DNA from: Tetracentron sinense
Taxonomy: Eukaryota; Streptophyta; Magnoliopsida; Trochodendrales; Trochodendraceae
Assembly (NCBI GenBank): GCA_015143295.1
Contig: CM026568.1
Location: 30,140,441 to 30,204,440 of the forward strand
DNA length: 64,000 bases
Direction of reading: 5' to 3'
Below the pieces are notes generated by a model, which saw only the letters and a program-made list of their open reading frames with translations, was not told the origin of the DNA and did no database searches. The translations under genes were made by a program, and so were the position numbers. Within the stretch, counting starts at the first letter, position 1. The number at the start of each line of letters is the position of its first letter. Below, one piece after another: positions 1 to 10,300 of the stretch.

Positions 1-1270
1 ATATGAGTAAAGGGTAGTTTTGGATTTGGCTAAAATTCAATCAACGTTTTGAACCCATATAAGTAAAGAGTAATTTTGGAATTAGCTTAAATTCATTCAA
101 AGATGTGAACCCATATGATGATGAAGTAGGGAGAAGTTTTGGAATTAAATAAAATACAATTAACTTTTGTCTTTTGGAATTAAACAAAAATACAATCAAC
201 TTTTGTCTTTATATATGATAAGAGGCAGTTTTGGCATCAAGAACAACATCCATCAACATTTTCAACACTACCATTCTCATAACACTAGTAATAGATAGAT
301 AGATAGATAATGGGCAGTTTTGGAATTAAGAAAAAAGTCAATCAACGTTTTTAACATTACCATTGGAAAAAAAATTAAAAAATATATTGGATATAGAAAC
401 TTAAGCGATACTTTGGGTAAAAAAAATTATGAGTGACACGTTGGGTATAGAAACATGACGTAGGGACATTTTGAGTACCAAAAAGTTTTAGGAGCATTTG
501 GGGTATAGACAAAATTAAGGGTATTTTGGGTATATAAACTTGAAGGATATTTTAGAAACAAATAAAATAAAATATGGGTAAACTTGAGGAGAATTTTGGG
601 TTAAGAATTTGTGAGGGGCATTTTGGGTATAGAAATTTTACTTCGGGCCATTTTTGGTATAAAAATCTGACTTGAGGGCATTTTGAGAATAAAAAAATTT
701 AGAGACAGTTTGATCAAGAAAATTAATAATAAAAGGACATGATCCAATCGGACCTCGGTCACTCGGCCAATCCGGTAATGAAATTATTACTTTATTGATA
801 TAATAAAGGATTGTTTTAAAATTAAATTAAATTTCAATCAACTTTTTAAGTCCCCTATAATTTTTGGTGAAAAAGTCTTCTGTAGTAATAACAATTAAAA
901 TTAATAAATGATAATTTTGAAATTAAGCTAAATTCCAATTAACTTTCTTAAATATTGTTCTCTTTATATATTAGGAAATGATAGTTTTAAAATTAAGCTA
1001 AAATTCAATCAATCTTTTAAATTACCATTATCCTTATATATGGGTAAAGGGTAGTTTTGGAATTGAGTAAAATTCAGTTTATTTTTCAACTCATATGTTT
1101 AAAGGGCAGTTTTAGAATTAGCTGAAATTTAATCAACGTTTAAACCTGCAAGAGTAAAGGGCAAATTTGAAATTAATCAAAAAATTATTCAACATTTTAA
1201 ATCTAATGAGCAAATGATAGTTTTGGAATTAAATAAAATATCAATCATCGTTTTGAACATGCCATCCTTT
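1..1270. repeat. Degenerate minisatellite-like array
   Basis: The stretch is built from diverged copies of a unit of very roughly 60-110 bp. Its core reads like GGGCAGTTTTGGAATTAA, followed by an AAATTCAATCAAC-like tail. Recognisable cores lie near 11, 66, 131, 220, 305, 1044 and 1106, and a TTTTGGGTATAG variant dominates 400-680. No reading frame of note is present. A related motif recurs near 56610-56720. Unit borders are approximate. Confidence 0.55.
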
Positions 1271-1440
1271 TTATATTAGTAAAGATGTGTGCATTATTAG
1301 TATGATCAGGAGGTCATGATAGTACACAATATAACTAGTCGATTACCATTCTTTTTGTTTACATGACTATGATAATCACCTAGGATATTTTCAAATGGCA
1401 TAATCTTATTTTTAAGAATATTGTATGAGACCCCGCCTTT

Positions 1441-1581
1441 TGCTCCAATGGTGGGGTGTGACCTCTCTCAAGTGAAAGATCTCGAGATCTAATCCGCCCC
1501 GAGCGATGAATCGCAAGAGCTCCAATCCCCAAGCTAACCACTTTCGGTAGGTAAATGATATCCAAAGCAAAAGAAAAAAAA
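1441..1581 (+). mobile_element. SINE with 11-bp target-site duplication
   Basis: The element is flanked by a perfect direct repeat ATTGTATGAGA (1430-1440 and 1582-1592). It ends in an A-rich tail, as expected for an insertion made by target-primed reverse transcription. The 5' half has a tRNA-like A-box region (around GCTCCAATGGTGG) and a weaker B-box-like GAGATCTAATCC. The 3' half, including the segment CAAGAGCTCCAATCCCCAAG, is shared with a second copy near 19.6 kb. That makes it a dispersed family, inferred to be tRNA-derived. Confidence 0.8.
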
Positions 1582-1592
1582 ATTGTATGAGA

Positions 1593-4513
1593 AGGTGTTA
1601 ATAATAGTTTTGACATAATCGATTATTTATGTATGAATACAACTGCACTACAAATTACTATGAATGGCTATTCATAGAATTCCAGTATATTGCCATGTAA
1701 GTATGAGAAAACTTGGCTAATTGTTTGGAAGCTCTGAAAACTGTGTTAGTATTTTAAAATGAAATTACTTTTAAATACCTTTTTAAGCATAAGATGCATT
1801 ACAAATATTAAATAAATAAATAAAGTACACATCATTTTGTAAAAGAGTCAGTCTACGGGTACTCCCAAATATACTCCTTAATTATAACCGTTTATAACCA
1901 ACCACTAAGGGCTAGGATTTGAGTTGGCTTATTTTGTCTTTCTAATGTCACATCAGCTCTAATCCTAACCATTTAATAATTGAGATAAACGGTCATGATT
2001 TGGGAGTATATTTAGGAGTACACTTTGGGAGTATCCCTAAACTAATTATTTGTAAAAACCTGTCTTAAGTGGATTTATCTCTAGCCCAGTTTAAACAATC
2101 TATCTCAAATAAAAGCTTGGCTTTGATTATTTTTTTTTGGGTTGGAAGGCTTGGCTAGTAGCTCAAACGAGCCAAGTTGAGTCAAGCCGACAATCCAACT
2201 TGTCTTTAGCAAACGCATGTAAGCATAGTCAAACACAAAAATTTTAGTTGGAGCCGAAATCCTACCTAATGGATGATAGTTTGAGAGGTAATAAAACATT
2301 TTTGTTGCAAAGCCAATAAGCCAAGAAAAAGTAAACTATTTGTGACAATACAATTACCGAATATATATATATATATATAATTTGCATAAAATAGACGTGT
2401 TTGATTAACTTACTAGAAAGTCAATTATTTGGGATAAACATTTGATAAATAAAAGAAAAGCGAAAGAGGGAAAAAATAGAAACCAATTATTTAGGTTTTT
2501 TTAACCTTCTGGTTAAGGGTGGTTTTTAGAGGAAAGGAATTATGCCTCCACCCTTGTTTGTGCTCAGTAGATCCATGCCAAACCCCCTTCCCATCCAGGA
2601 GGCTTTTTCTTTAGAAAAAAAAAGGGTAAAAAAATAGACATGTATACAATGAAATAAGGTCTCTCTATCTCTATATATTATTATTTTCTATTGTTGTTCC
2701 AAAGTCTACCTCAACATGATCTCTCTTTTTTGGCCAGTTGTTAAGGGTTAAAAATGAGATTCATAAATTTATTTGAAATGTTTAATTTGATTTTCGTTGA
2801 TCTATTAATAGTGTTATTTTCTTATAAAAAATGTGAACATGGAGAGACTTTGATGGGAGAGTTGTTTATTGAGCAAATCATCCCAATTCACCCTCATTTT
2901 AGTTAGCATCACTCTCATACTTTTCATACATTTTCTAGAGAAAATTGTACAACCATCATCCATGGCTAATGAAACAATTGAAACTATTAACCTCACTCAT
3001 TGAAAGATTCAAGCCTATGCTCTTCTCACTTTGACAATGCAGAGAAGTTGCATTGAGAGGCTCAAAAAATTAGAAAAGAAGAAGGTCAAAGAAGAAGAAA
3101 ATGTAATAAAAACCAGGCGGTTGTCGTTTCTTGTTCGATTCTCTTTGAAGATTGTCATATTTATTTAAGGTGGGAGGACAAGTGAGAAAATAGGAGGAGA
3201 AATGGTCAAGAGAGAAGTTGAATTGGTCAAGTCTGATGAGAATTAACAAATAATTAAATCTTGTAGGATGCATTTGGGTTTGATTTTATTCTTGATTTAA
3301 CCGTTAAAAAGTGAATAAATATCTATTAAAAGTAATTTAATCAATTTTATAGAATCACTACGGCTTGTTTAAATTGTATTCTATTATTTAAGAATCAAAT
3401 GTGATGAGAATTGATTGTGTAGAAATCAATTGTCAAATAATTATTGTCACAAATAATACTATTTGGTTCACACTTTGGACATATTCGATTTTTTTTTTTA
3501 CTTTAAATTGATTTAAACAAAAAAAACAGAATCTTCATTCTCAAAATCACCCTCCATCCTAATTTAAGATAACTTGATTTTGAGAAATCACTTCTAATAA
3601 AATAGATTTTTTTCTAAGTGAACCAAATGAATTCTGAAGTCTAAAATCGCTTAGAATAAATTTTAGTGATTAAATAAAAATAATTGATCCAAACGTCCCC
3701 TACGATTTTAGCCAGTACTATCTTAAATAGGTCAGACGTATTTATTTATTTATTTAACATTTATTTTTCAATGGTTATATTTATTGATTATATTAGAAAG
3801 GTTAATTACAAATATAATCATCCGAACACATTCTTGTTTATAATTAGTAAAATCAATTATCGATGATTATATACAATCAATCATGCTATTTATAACCAAA
3901 TGCCATTATATGAGCCATACTTAGTTATAGAGGGTAAAAAATCTAAGCCAAATGACCCAAGCTTAATCATATATATTGGCTAATAGGCATTAATTAATCA
4001 AATAAATCACAAGGATTAGCGGTCAGGATTATGGATACCAAAAAACCACATAATCGCGGTAGTAAAAGACCAAAGTACCAAACACTTAATCAGGTGTATG
4101 TCATTACTACTAATTAAACTCAAGTAGTAGTGGGTCAGAGCAAAAATGGGCCTATTTGTTCTCATCTTTTTACTTACCTACTTCTTATCAATAACACAGG
4201 AGTTTCAAAACCACACGTCTGGTAAGTGGTAACGTTTTACCTCTCCAAGATATGTTGGGACAAAATTGTAACTTTTTTTGTTTCAAATTTGGGCTATGAT
4301 CACCTCCTGATATTGATTCAATATCATAATTAGTTATAATATCTAGTTCCAACATGAGGTACAAATGCACATTTATGTTTCTTGGGTTTAAATGGTTTAT
4401 GTTGTCATTTCTTTTTTAATGTTTTTAATTAAAAAAATGGATATGATTTTAAAACTCTCGATAATAGTAGGTAGTATCGACAACGACCCTCTGGATTGAA
4501 AATGAGAAAAAAT
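1593..4513. other. AT-rich intergenic DNA, no gene seen
   Basis: No open frame here resembles a protein family I know. The region contains an (AT)n microsatellite around 2361-2380 and scattered poly-A/T runs. Short ORFs on both strands look like chance frames in AT-rich DNA. Confidence 0.5.
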
Positions 4514-4639
4514 TATTTACAAACCTAAGGTTAGACCTCATTGGTCCAGCCCCTCCCCTCTTAAATACTCACCACAATTGGTGAGTATTTAAGAGGGGAG
4601 GGGCTGGACCAATGAGGTCTAGCCTTAGTTTTGTAAATA
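4514..4639. repeat. Near-perfect 126-bp palindrome (fold-back element)
   Basis: Two arms of about 60 bp, 4514-4573 and 4580-4639, are inverted copies with only a few mismatches, separated by 6 bp. The arms include CTCATTGGTCCAGCCCC and CTCTTAAATACTCACC. The arrangement fits a fold-back MITE. A related CATTGRTCCAC-type terminus occurs in the repeats at 12049-12265 and 27325-27560. Confidence 0.75.
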
Positions 4640-5084
4640 GATTTCCAGGTATGTCTATTTTCCATTGGTATCAAGCATTACATGCTTTAAATGATGGCCC
4701 TACTTAATGCTTGGCACAATTGAATTTTTATTCACTTTCCTAAAAATTTATTTTAAATTCGCTTGGAAATTTCTTCATGTAACAGATATGATTTGGGATT
4801 TTTTTTTTTGGGAATCATGGAAGGCCGCTTTGGTTTATAGTGGGAAGTTTGCTTCGAAACCTCTCCATTTCTCTAATTCCTCAACCCTGACCCATAAAAT
4901 GTTGTGCGACCGAAAGTTTGGGTAAGTAATTACCTTATTGCCTAACTCGATTAAATATAATTGATTTATTTATGGATTATTACCAATTTAGCAAGGATAA
5001 CCATCGATGAATTGATCCATTCACATTGCTATTGTTTATCCTGTTAGGGAAGAATGGCTACTCGGATTCTTGCAATTCGATCCG

Positions 5085-5265
5085 TCATTTTCCATAAGGA
5101 CTTTGCTAGTGAGACCGCAAATGGTCGAGACCACACTGAGACTGTGCATGTAATGCATGGAACTCAAAATTTCATTAAATCTGTTTTTGAAATTTTGAGA
5201 TCCATGCATCAACATACCAGTCTTGACAAGACTCTTTGTGGTCTCACTAGCACTTTTCATAATGG
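5085..5265. repeat. Imperfect inverted repeat, fold-back element
   Basis: The left arm (about 5085-5180) and right arm (about 5190-5265) are diverged inverted copies. Both carry GCTAGTGAGACC, AACTCAAAATTTCA-like and CCATGCAT blocks. Because of this the two strands encode similar-looking short ORFs, which are not genes. Outer borders are uncertain and no TSD was found. Confidence 0.6.
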
Positions 5266-5673
5266 TGGGGGACTCAACCATGCACAAATTCACATTATAC
5301 TAAGCTGAAAATGTTGCTTTTGACATGTAATTTTATTTTGTAGGTTCGTACAATGATTCATAACCCATAAGAAGATTGAGACTAGAGTATGAGATAGAGT
5401 CCTGTTGACATTCTAGAGCGGAGAAATGTGATCGAGCGATGACAATCCAAAATGGGTATCCAACCATTTCTATAGTTGAGTGAGGATAAGTTCTACACCC
5501 ATACATGCGGCAATAGAGTTGCTTTGTTATTGTGTATGATCGTAGTTATTGTGTATGGTCGTAGAACTTATCCTCGCTCAATTCCGGGCCGACAAGGAGG
5601 ATGTTGCCCTGCCCTTCTCCTTATGAGTGGGTTCCATGCGTTTTCAATCGGCGTAAAACCTTCACAAAGAAGT

Positions 5674-5805
5674 CATGAAAGACAACAAACACTCTCATCC
5701 GATCTTCACGTGCTGGGGCATACCTCTTTCTCATGGTGGGAATAGAACAACAGGGAAAAGGTATGCACGTGAAGGATCGGATGAGAGTGTTTGTTGTCTT
5801 TTCAT
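5674..5805. repeat. Inverted repeat with CACGTG in both arms
   Basis: The arm 5674-5733 is repeated inverted at about 5757-5805, sharing a block that includes ACACTCTCATCCGAT and CACGTG. A second, shorter inverted pair (GATAAGTTCTAC / GTAGAACTTATC) lies just upstream, near 5486-5575. This is probably a decayed fold-back transposon. Confidence 0.6.
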
Positions 5806-6628
5806 CCTTGATCTCCTCGTAGGGATCCGGGGCACCACCTAAAAGGATCATGGATGAACCTAATCGTCTTGCAGTTGCGCTAACCAGCTCAACCAGCCAC
5901 GACTCGCAGTTGCGCTAACCAGCCACGACGGATAAGAAGTGAGACTATTAGAAAAAGCCTAGGAATTAAGTTGCTTCTTTGAATGACCACTGATTCAATC
6001 GTCGAACGAAAGTAATCATATTCATATAGCCAATCCAAGATAATGGGTGCATATATCCTGCAACAAACATATCGTTCTAGTCAGTAGAAAAAGGCTCTAT
6101 TACGCACTTACCTTTCTCAAATCCCCAAACAGCACATTCCAATGGAAGCAAATTTACGATTTGGTTCCCATTCCAATATTCCTCTCCACTGCAGTACTGA
6201 ACAAGTTGCAACCCCAGATATTTGAATGTAACGTCTTTGAAACGCACTCTCCAGATTCATCTTTGATCTTTCCTTTGCCGACATACATGTTGGGCCCATT
6301 ACTATTAATGGCAGCGGATTACCTCGGGCTGATGCCCACTCTTTGCATGACGTTGCTAAGGCATTTAAGGAAGGCGGTAATACCATGCATTGGTGCTACC
6401 ATGCATTGCATCGTTTCGTTGGATTGTGTACGCATACCTCCCAAATTTGTCATATATGTCCTTTTTAACATTCATTAACTATGGTTAAAATTCATTTATC
6501 CTTAAAAGATTAAATACTTTAAACTTCGTTTTTAGAAAAATTAACCACATGAGTAATGAATTATAAACAAGGTTAACTTTTTTTTAAATATTATTTTTTA
6601 ATAAACCCCTCCGTGGCCTTTATTAATA
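5806..6628. other. Intergenic, no gene seen
   Basis: A short direct repeat (GCAGTTGCGCTAACCAGC) is present twice near 5872-5930. The open frame at 6047-6478 and its antisense partner have no similarity I recognise. Around 6430-6560 is a decayed copy of the dispersed motif ACTATGGTTAAAATTCA...GTTTTTAGAAAAA, which recurs near 26.9 kb. Confidence 0.4.
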
Positions 6629-7006
6629 GGAGTCAAATCCTTTGCGGTGATAACCAAATTTGGCAAATCCGGTTATCACCCCTAGAGATCGTCACGTGTC
6701 TCCTTTGACACCCTTAACCGTGGGTAAAGTTCATCCACCTATCCTTGTTTTTTTTTTTTAAAATATTAATTCTTTTTTGAAAATTAAAAAACTGTTTTTA
6801 GAGTTTTTTTAATATTAAAAACAGTTTTTTAATTTTAAAAAAATAACTAATATTTTTTTATTAAAAAATAATTAATATTTTTTTTATTAAAAAAAAAAAA
6901 AAATAGATAGGTGAACCTTATCCACGGTTAAGGGGTGTGAAATGAGACACGTGGCGACCTCTAGGGGGTGATAACCGGATTTGCCACCGTAGATGATTTG
7001 GCTCCC
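6629..7006. mobile_element. Mutator-like MITE upstream of the dehydrin
   Basis: The element is flanked by a 9-bp direct repeat TTATTAATA (6620-6628 and 7007-7015), the TSD size typical of Mutator-like elements. Its arms are long inverted repeats. One end starts GGAGTCAAATC and the other, read inward, starts GGGAGCCAAATC. Shared inner blocks include CAAATCCGGTTATCACCCC, and the middle is A/T-rich. The arms carry TCACGTGTC (6692-6700) and CACGTGGC (6948-6955), both ACGTG-type cores. A sister copy lies in the dehydrin intron. Confidence 0.85.
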
Positions 7007-7034
7007 TTATTAATAAACCCCTCCCACGTAGTCG

Positions 7035-7215
7035 CACACGTGTCCGCGATTCTAATGGGCGTCGACAGAGCAATGCCATGACAGCTCATCTCACTGTTCA
7101 TAGTCGTTTCTGACAAAAATCTTCTGTCGGTGGCCTTAATCGATAGCCATAGGCTCACCTTTTACTTTATTTATTTTTCTTTTTTTATCAACGCGATGGT
7201 TTCTCTCCTATAAAA
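7035..7215 (+). promoter_or_regulatory. Dehydrin promoter: ABRE, DRE core, TATA box
   Basis: ACACGTGTCC lies near 7036-7045 and is an ABRE/G-box-type site. GTCGGT at 7126-7131 is the complement of ACCGAC, the DRE/CRT core bound by DREB/CBF factors. A TATA box TATAAAA sits at 7209-7215, about 140 bp before the start codon. This combination is expected for a drought-, cold- or ABA-responsive dehydrin. Function is inferred from motif matches only. Confidence 0.55.
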
Positions 7216-7356
7216 AAGCCATCCACCTCTTGCAAACTTTAAAGTTCAAACCATCGTCACTTCATCACCCACTCCATATTGCTATCCTTAACACCTATTT
7301 GTTCGAAGCTCTGTTCCGTTTAGCATCTAGTTCCTGTATCTGCTAACGTTATCAGT

Positions 7357-10300
7357 ATGGCCGATGAATACCAAGACTGTGATACCCCTAAGGCCACCAC
7401 TCCAGTTGAATCCACGCCTCGCGGGATGTTTGACTTCTTGTGGAAGAAAAAAGAAGAGACGCCACAGGAGGAAGCGGTAGATACTGATTCCGATAAAGTA
7501 CACGTGTCAGAGCCTGAGAAGACAAAGGAAGAACCTGATCAGGAGGAAGGAGGAGAGAAGCTCACCCTCATGGAGAAGCTCCGCAATTCTTACAGCACGG
7601 TAAAGTTTCGTCTCACTAAATTTATTTTATAATTTTCTTTATGATCAGCTTAGATCATAGATGTGTATCATGTGCTCTACACCTTCACACTTAATGGAGC
7701 CAAATCATCTACGGTTATTTGGCAAATCCGGTTATCACCCTTAGAGGTTGCCATGTGTCTCTTTAGACACCCCTTAACCGTGGATAAGATTCATCCACCC
7801 CTAAGGTTCATCCACCCATCTTTGGTTTTTTCTAAAAAATATTAATTCTTTTTTAAAATTAAAAAACTGTTTTTAGAATTAAAAACAGTTTTTTAATTTT
7901 AAAAAAATTAATATTTAAAAAATAAAACAGGGTGGGTGAATCTTACCAGCGGTTAAGGGGTGTCAAAGGAGACACGTGACGACCTCTAGGGGTGATAACT
8001 AGATTTGCCATAGAGGATTTGACTCCCACACTTATTCACCGTACACTTAGATATCGGAGTTAGGGGTGGTAATCGGGCCAGTCTGGGTCGGGCTGGGGTT
8101 AGCCCAAGCTCGGCCCAAAGTTCAAAACCTTAGCCCAAGCTTAGCCAGGCCCAATCTCAACCCGAACACCCCAGTCCAAGCTCGGCTCACAAATATATTC
8201 AGGCTTCGGGTCGAGTTCGGGCAGGCCCAAAGTAAGAAGAGTGTGGGCCGAGTTCGGGCTGACCCAAATTAAGTAACTTGTGAGTTGAGAACAGATCGAA
8301 TTCGGGTTGAGTTATTCCGTAGTTACTTGTTAACTTTTCCTTAAATAGCCAATATGCAATACACAAGAACTTAATTAATAAATAAATTTAGAGTTTAGTA
8401 AAATTAAGCAATCACTGTTCTAGATACCTAACTATTTTAACTAGTAATCAATTTTAGGAAGTGTTTCTCCAATAGCAAAAGAACTAGATTCAAACCCTTG
8501 ATAAATAAGGCTAAAAATAATTTTTTTTTAAAATACTACTAGTAACATTCTTGGATAGGAAATACAAAAATAGTTTCTCCATGTGAAACACATCACTTCC
8601 AATTCAATGAGATTAGCTCGTGAGTCTTCTCTATATATATATATACTATTTATAAAAGCATAAAATATTTTTAATTCGGGCCGGGTTGAATTTGGGCTGA
8701 GCTAAGAGCATCCCAAGCTCGGCCTAATATTTACTTCGGGCCTATATTCTTGTCCAAACTCAGCCCAGCCCAAAATAAGGAAGTCTCAACCCACCCAAAC
8801 TTCGGGCCGAACAATCGGGCTTTGAGCCAGCACAGCCCAATTGCCACCCCTAATCGGAGTCCTTGGAAGGCAATCGACGTCGTTCCAGACATGAGTTGAT
8901 CCGTACTAGACCGATTTCCCTTTCTAAATCTTTTGAATGGTTTTTTTGCTGCAACCGTGCAACGTCTTAAAAACATGTAAATATTTGACTTGGAATTCTC
9001 TACTGTTATTACCAGACTCTTGGAGTCCGGTTACGTCCCACAATCAACACGTGTCCTTTTTAATCTCTTAATTAGTGATTAAGATTTACTAATCCTTAAG
9101 AGTTCAATCATCTAATTGGAAAAAAATTAACTTTAAATATTAAAGATGTTAACTAGGGTTAAGAGCACTTTTTATTTATCTTTTTAATCCTGATGAAGTG
9201 AAAAGAGCACCTAAAAGAGCTTTTGTGTTGTGATTAGACCCCTCCGGTTATAACCTTAGAGGATTTCAAGTCTTTAAATATCCTCTTTGAAATATTGTTT
9301 AACAGTTTAAATTCAAAGAGGAGTTTTGTTTTACGGTGTTGAGTGAAACTCCCCTTCTTACACTATCAAAGTGGCAATTTTGTAATTTGGTGTTGCAAAA
9401 TTACCCCAACAGAACACATTAATTACAAACATTCCATGCTCAATAGTGTAAAAAATGGAGTTCCTCTTCAACGAGGTGAAGAGCTCCGGCACAAAATTAA
9501 TCTCATTTTTAAAATAGGTATTTTGCCCCCATCATATTTCACTTGCTAGAACAAAAAAAAAAAAAAAAACATGGTTGGCACTTTTCCCCCTCTTCTAATG
9601 GTACTCACTAACTTTTTGGTTATTTGAAATTCTCAGCCACCACTAAAGGAAGAGGGAGAGGGAGAGGGAGGAGAAAAGAAAAAAAATGAGAAGGGATTAA
9701 AGGAGAATGTATCATGCGAGAAAGAGGAAGAGAATAAAGTGGAGCCCAAGGAAACATCTTTTCCAATCAAAAAAGAGGAAGAGAGGAGAGTGGAGCCCAA
9801 GGAAACATATTTTCCAATCGAGAAAGAGGAAGAGAGGAGATCGGAGCCTAAGGAAACATATTTTCCAATCGAGAAAGAGGTAGAGAAGAGACCGGAGCCC
9901 AAGGAAACATATTTTCCAATCGAGAAAGAGGAAGAGAAGAGACCGGAGCCCAATGAAACATATTTTCCAATCGAGAAAGAGGAAGAGAAGAGAATGGAGC
10001 CTAAGGAAACATATTTCCCAATCGAGAAAGAGGAAGAGAAGAGACCGGAGCCCAAGGAAACATATTTTCCAATCGAGAAAGAGGAAGAGAAGAGACCGGA
10101 GCCCAATGAAACATATTTTCCAATCGAGAAAGAGGAAGAGAAGAGAATGGAGCCTAAGGAAACATATTTCCCAATCGAGAAAGAGGAAGAGAGGAGAGTG
10201 GAGCCCAATGAAACATATTTTCCAATCGAGAAAGAGAAAGAGAAAAGAGAGGAAACATATTTTCCAATCGAGAAAGAGGAAGAGAGGAGAGTGGAGCCCG

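Noticed and set aside
5036..5308. Two similar ORFs on opposite strands, which looked like a duplicated small gene
   Set aside because: They are the two arms of an inverted repeat; no domain and no splice partners.
6047..6478. 143-codon plus-strand ORF
   Set aside because: No recognisable domain, alternate start only, overlapping antisense frame of similar length.
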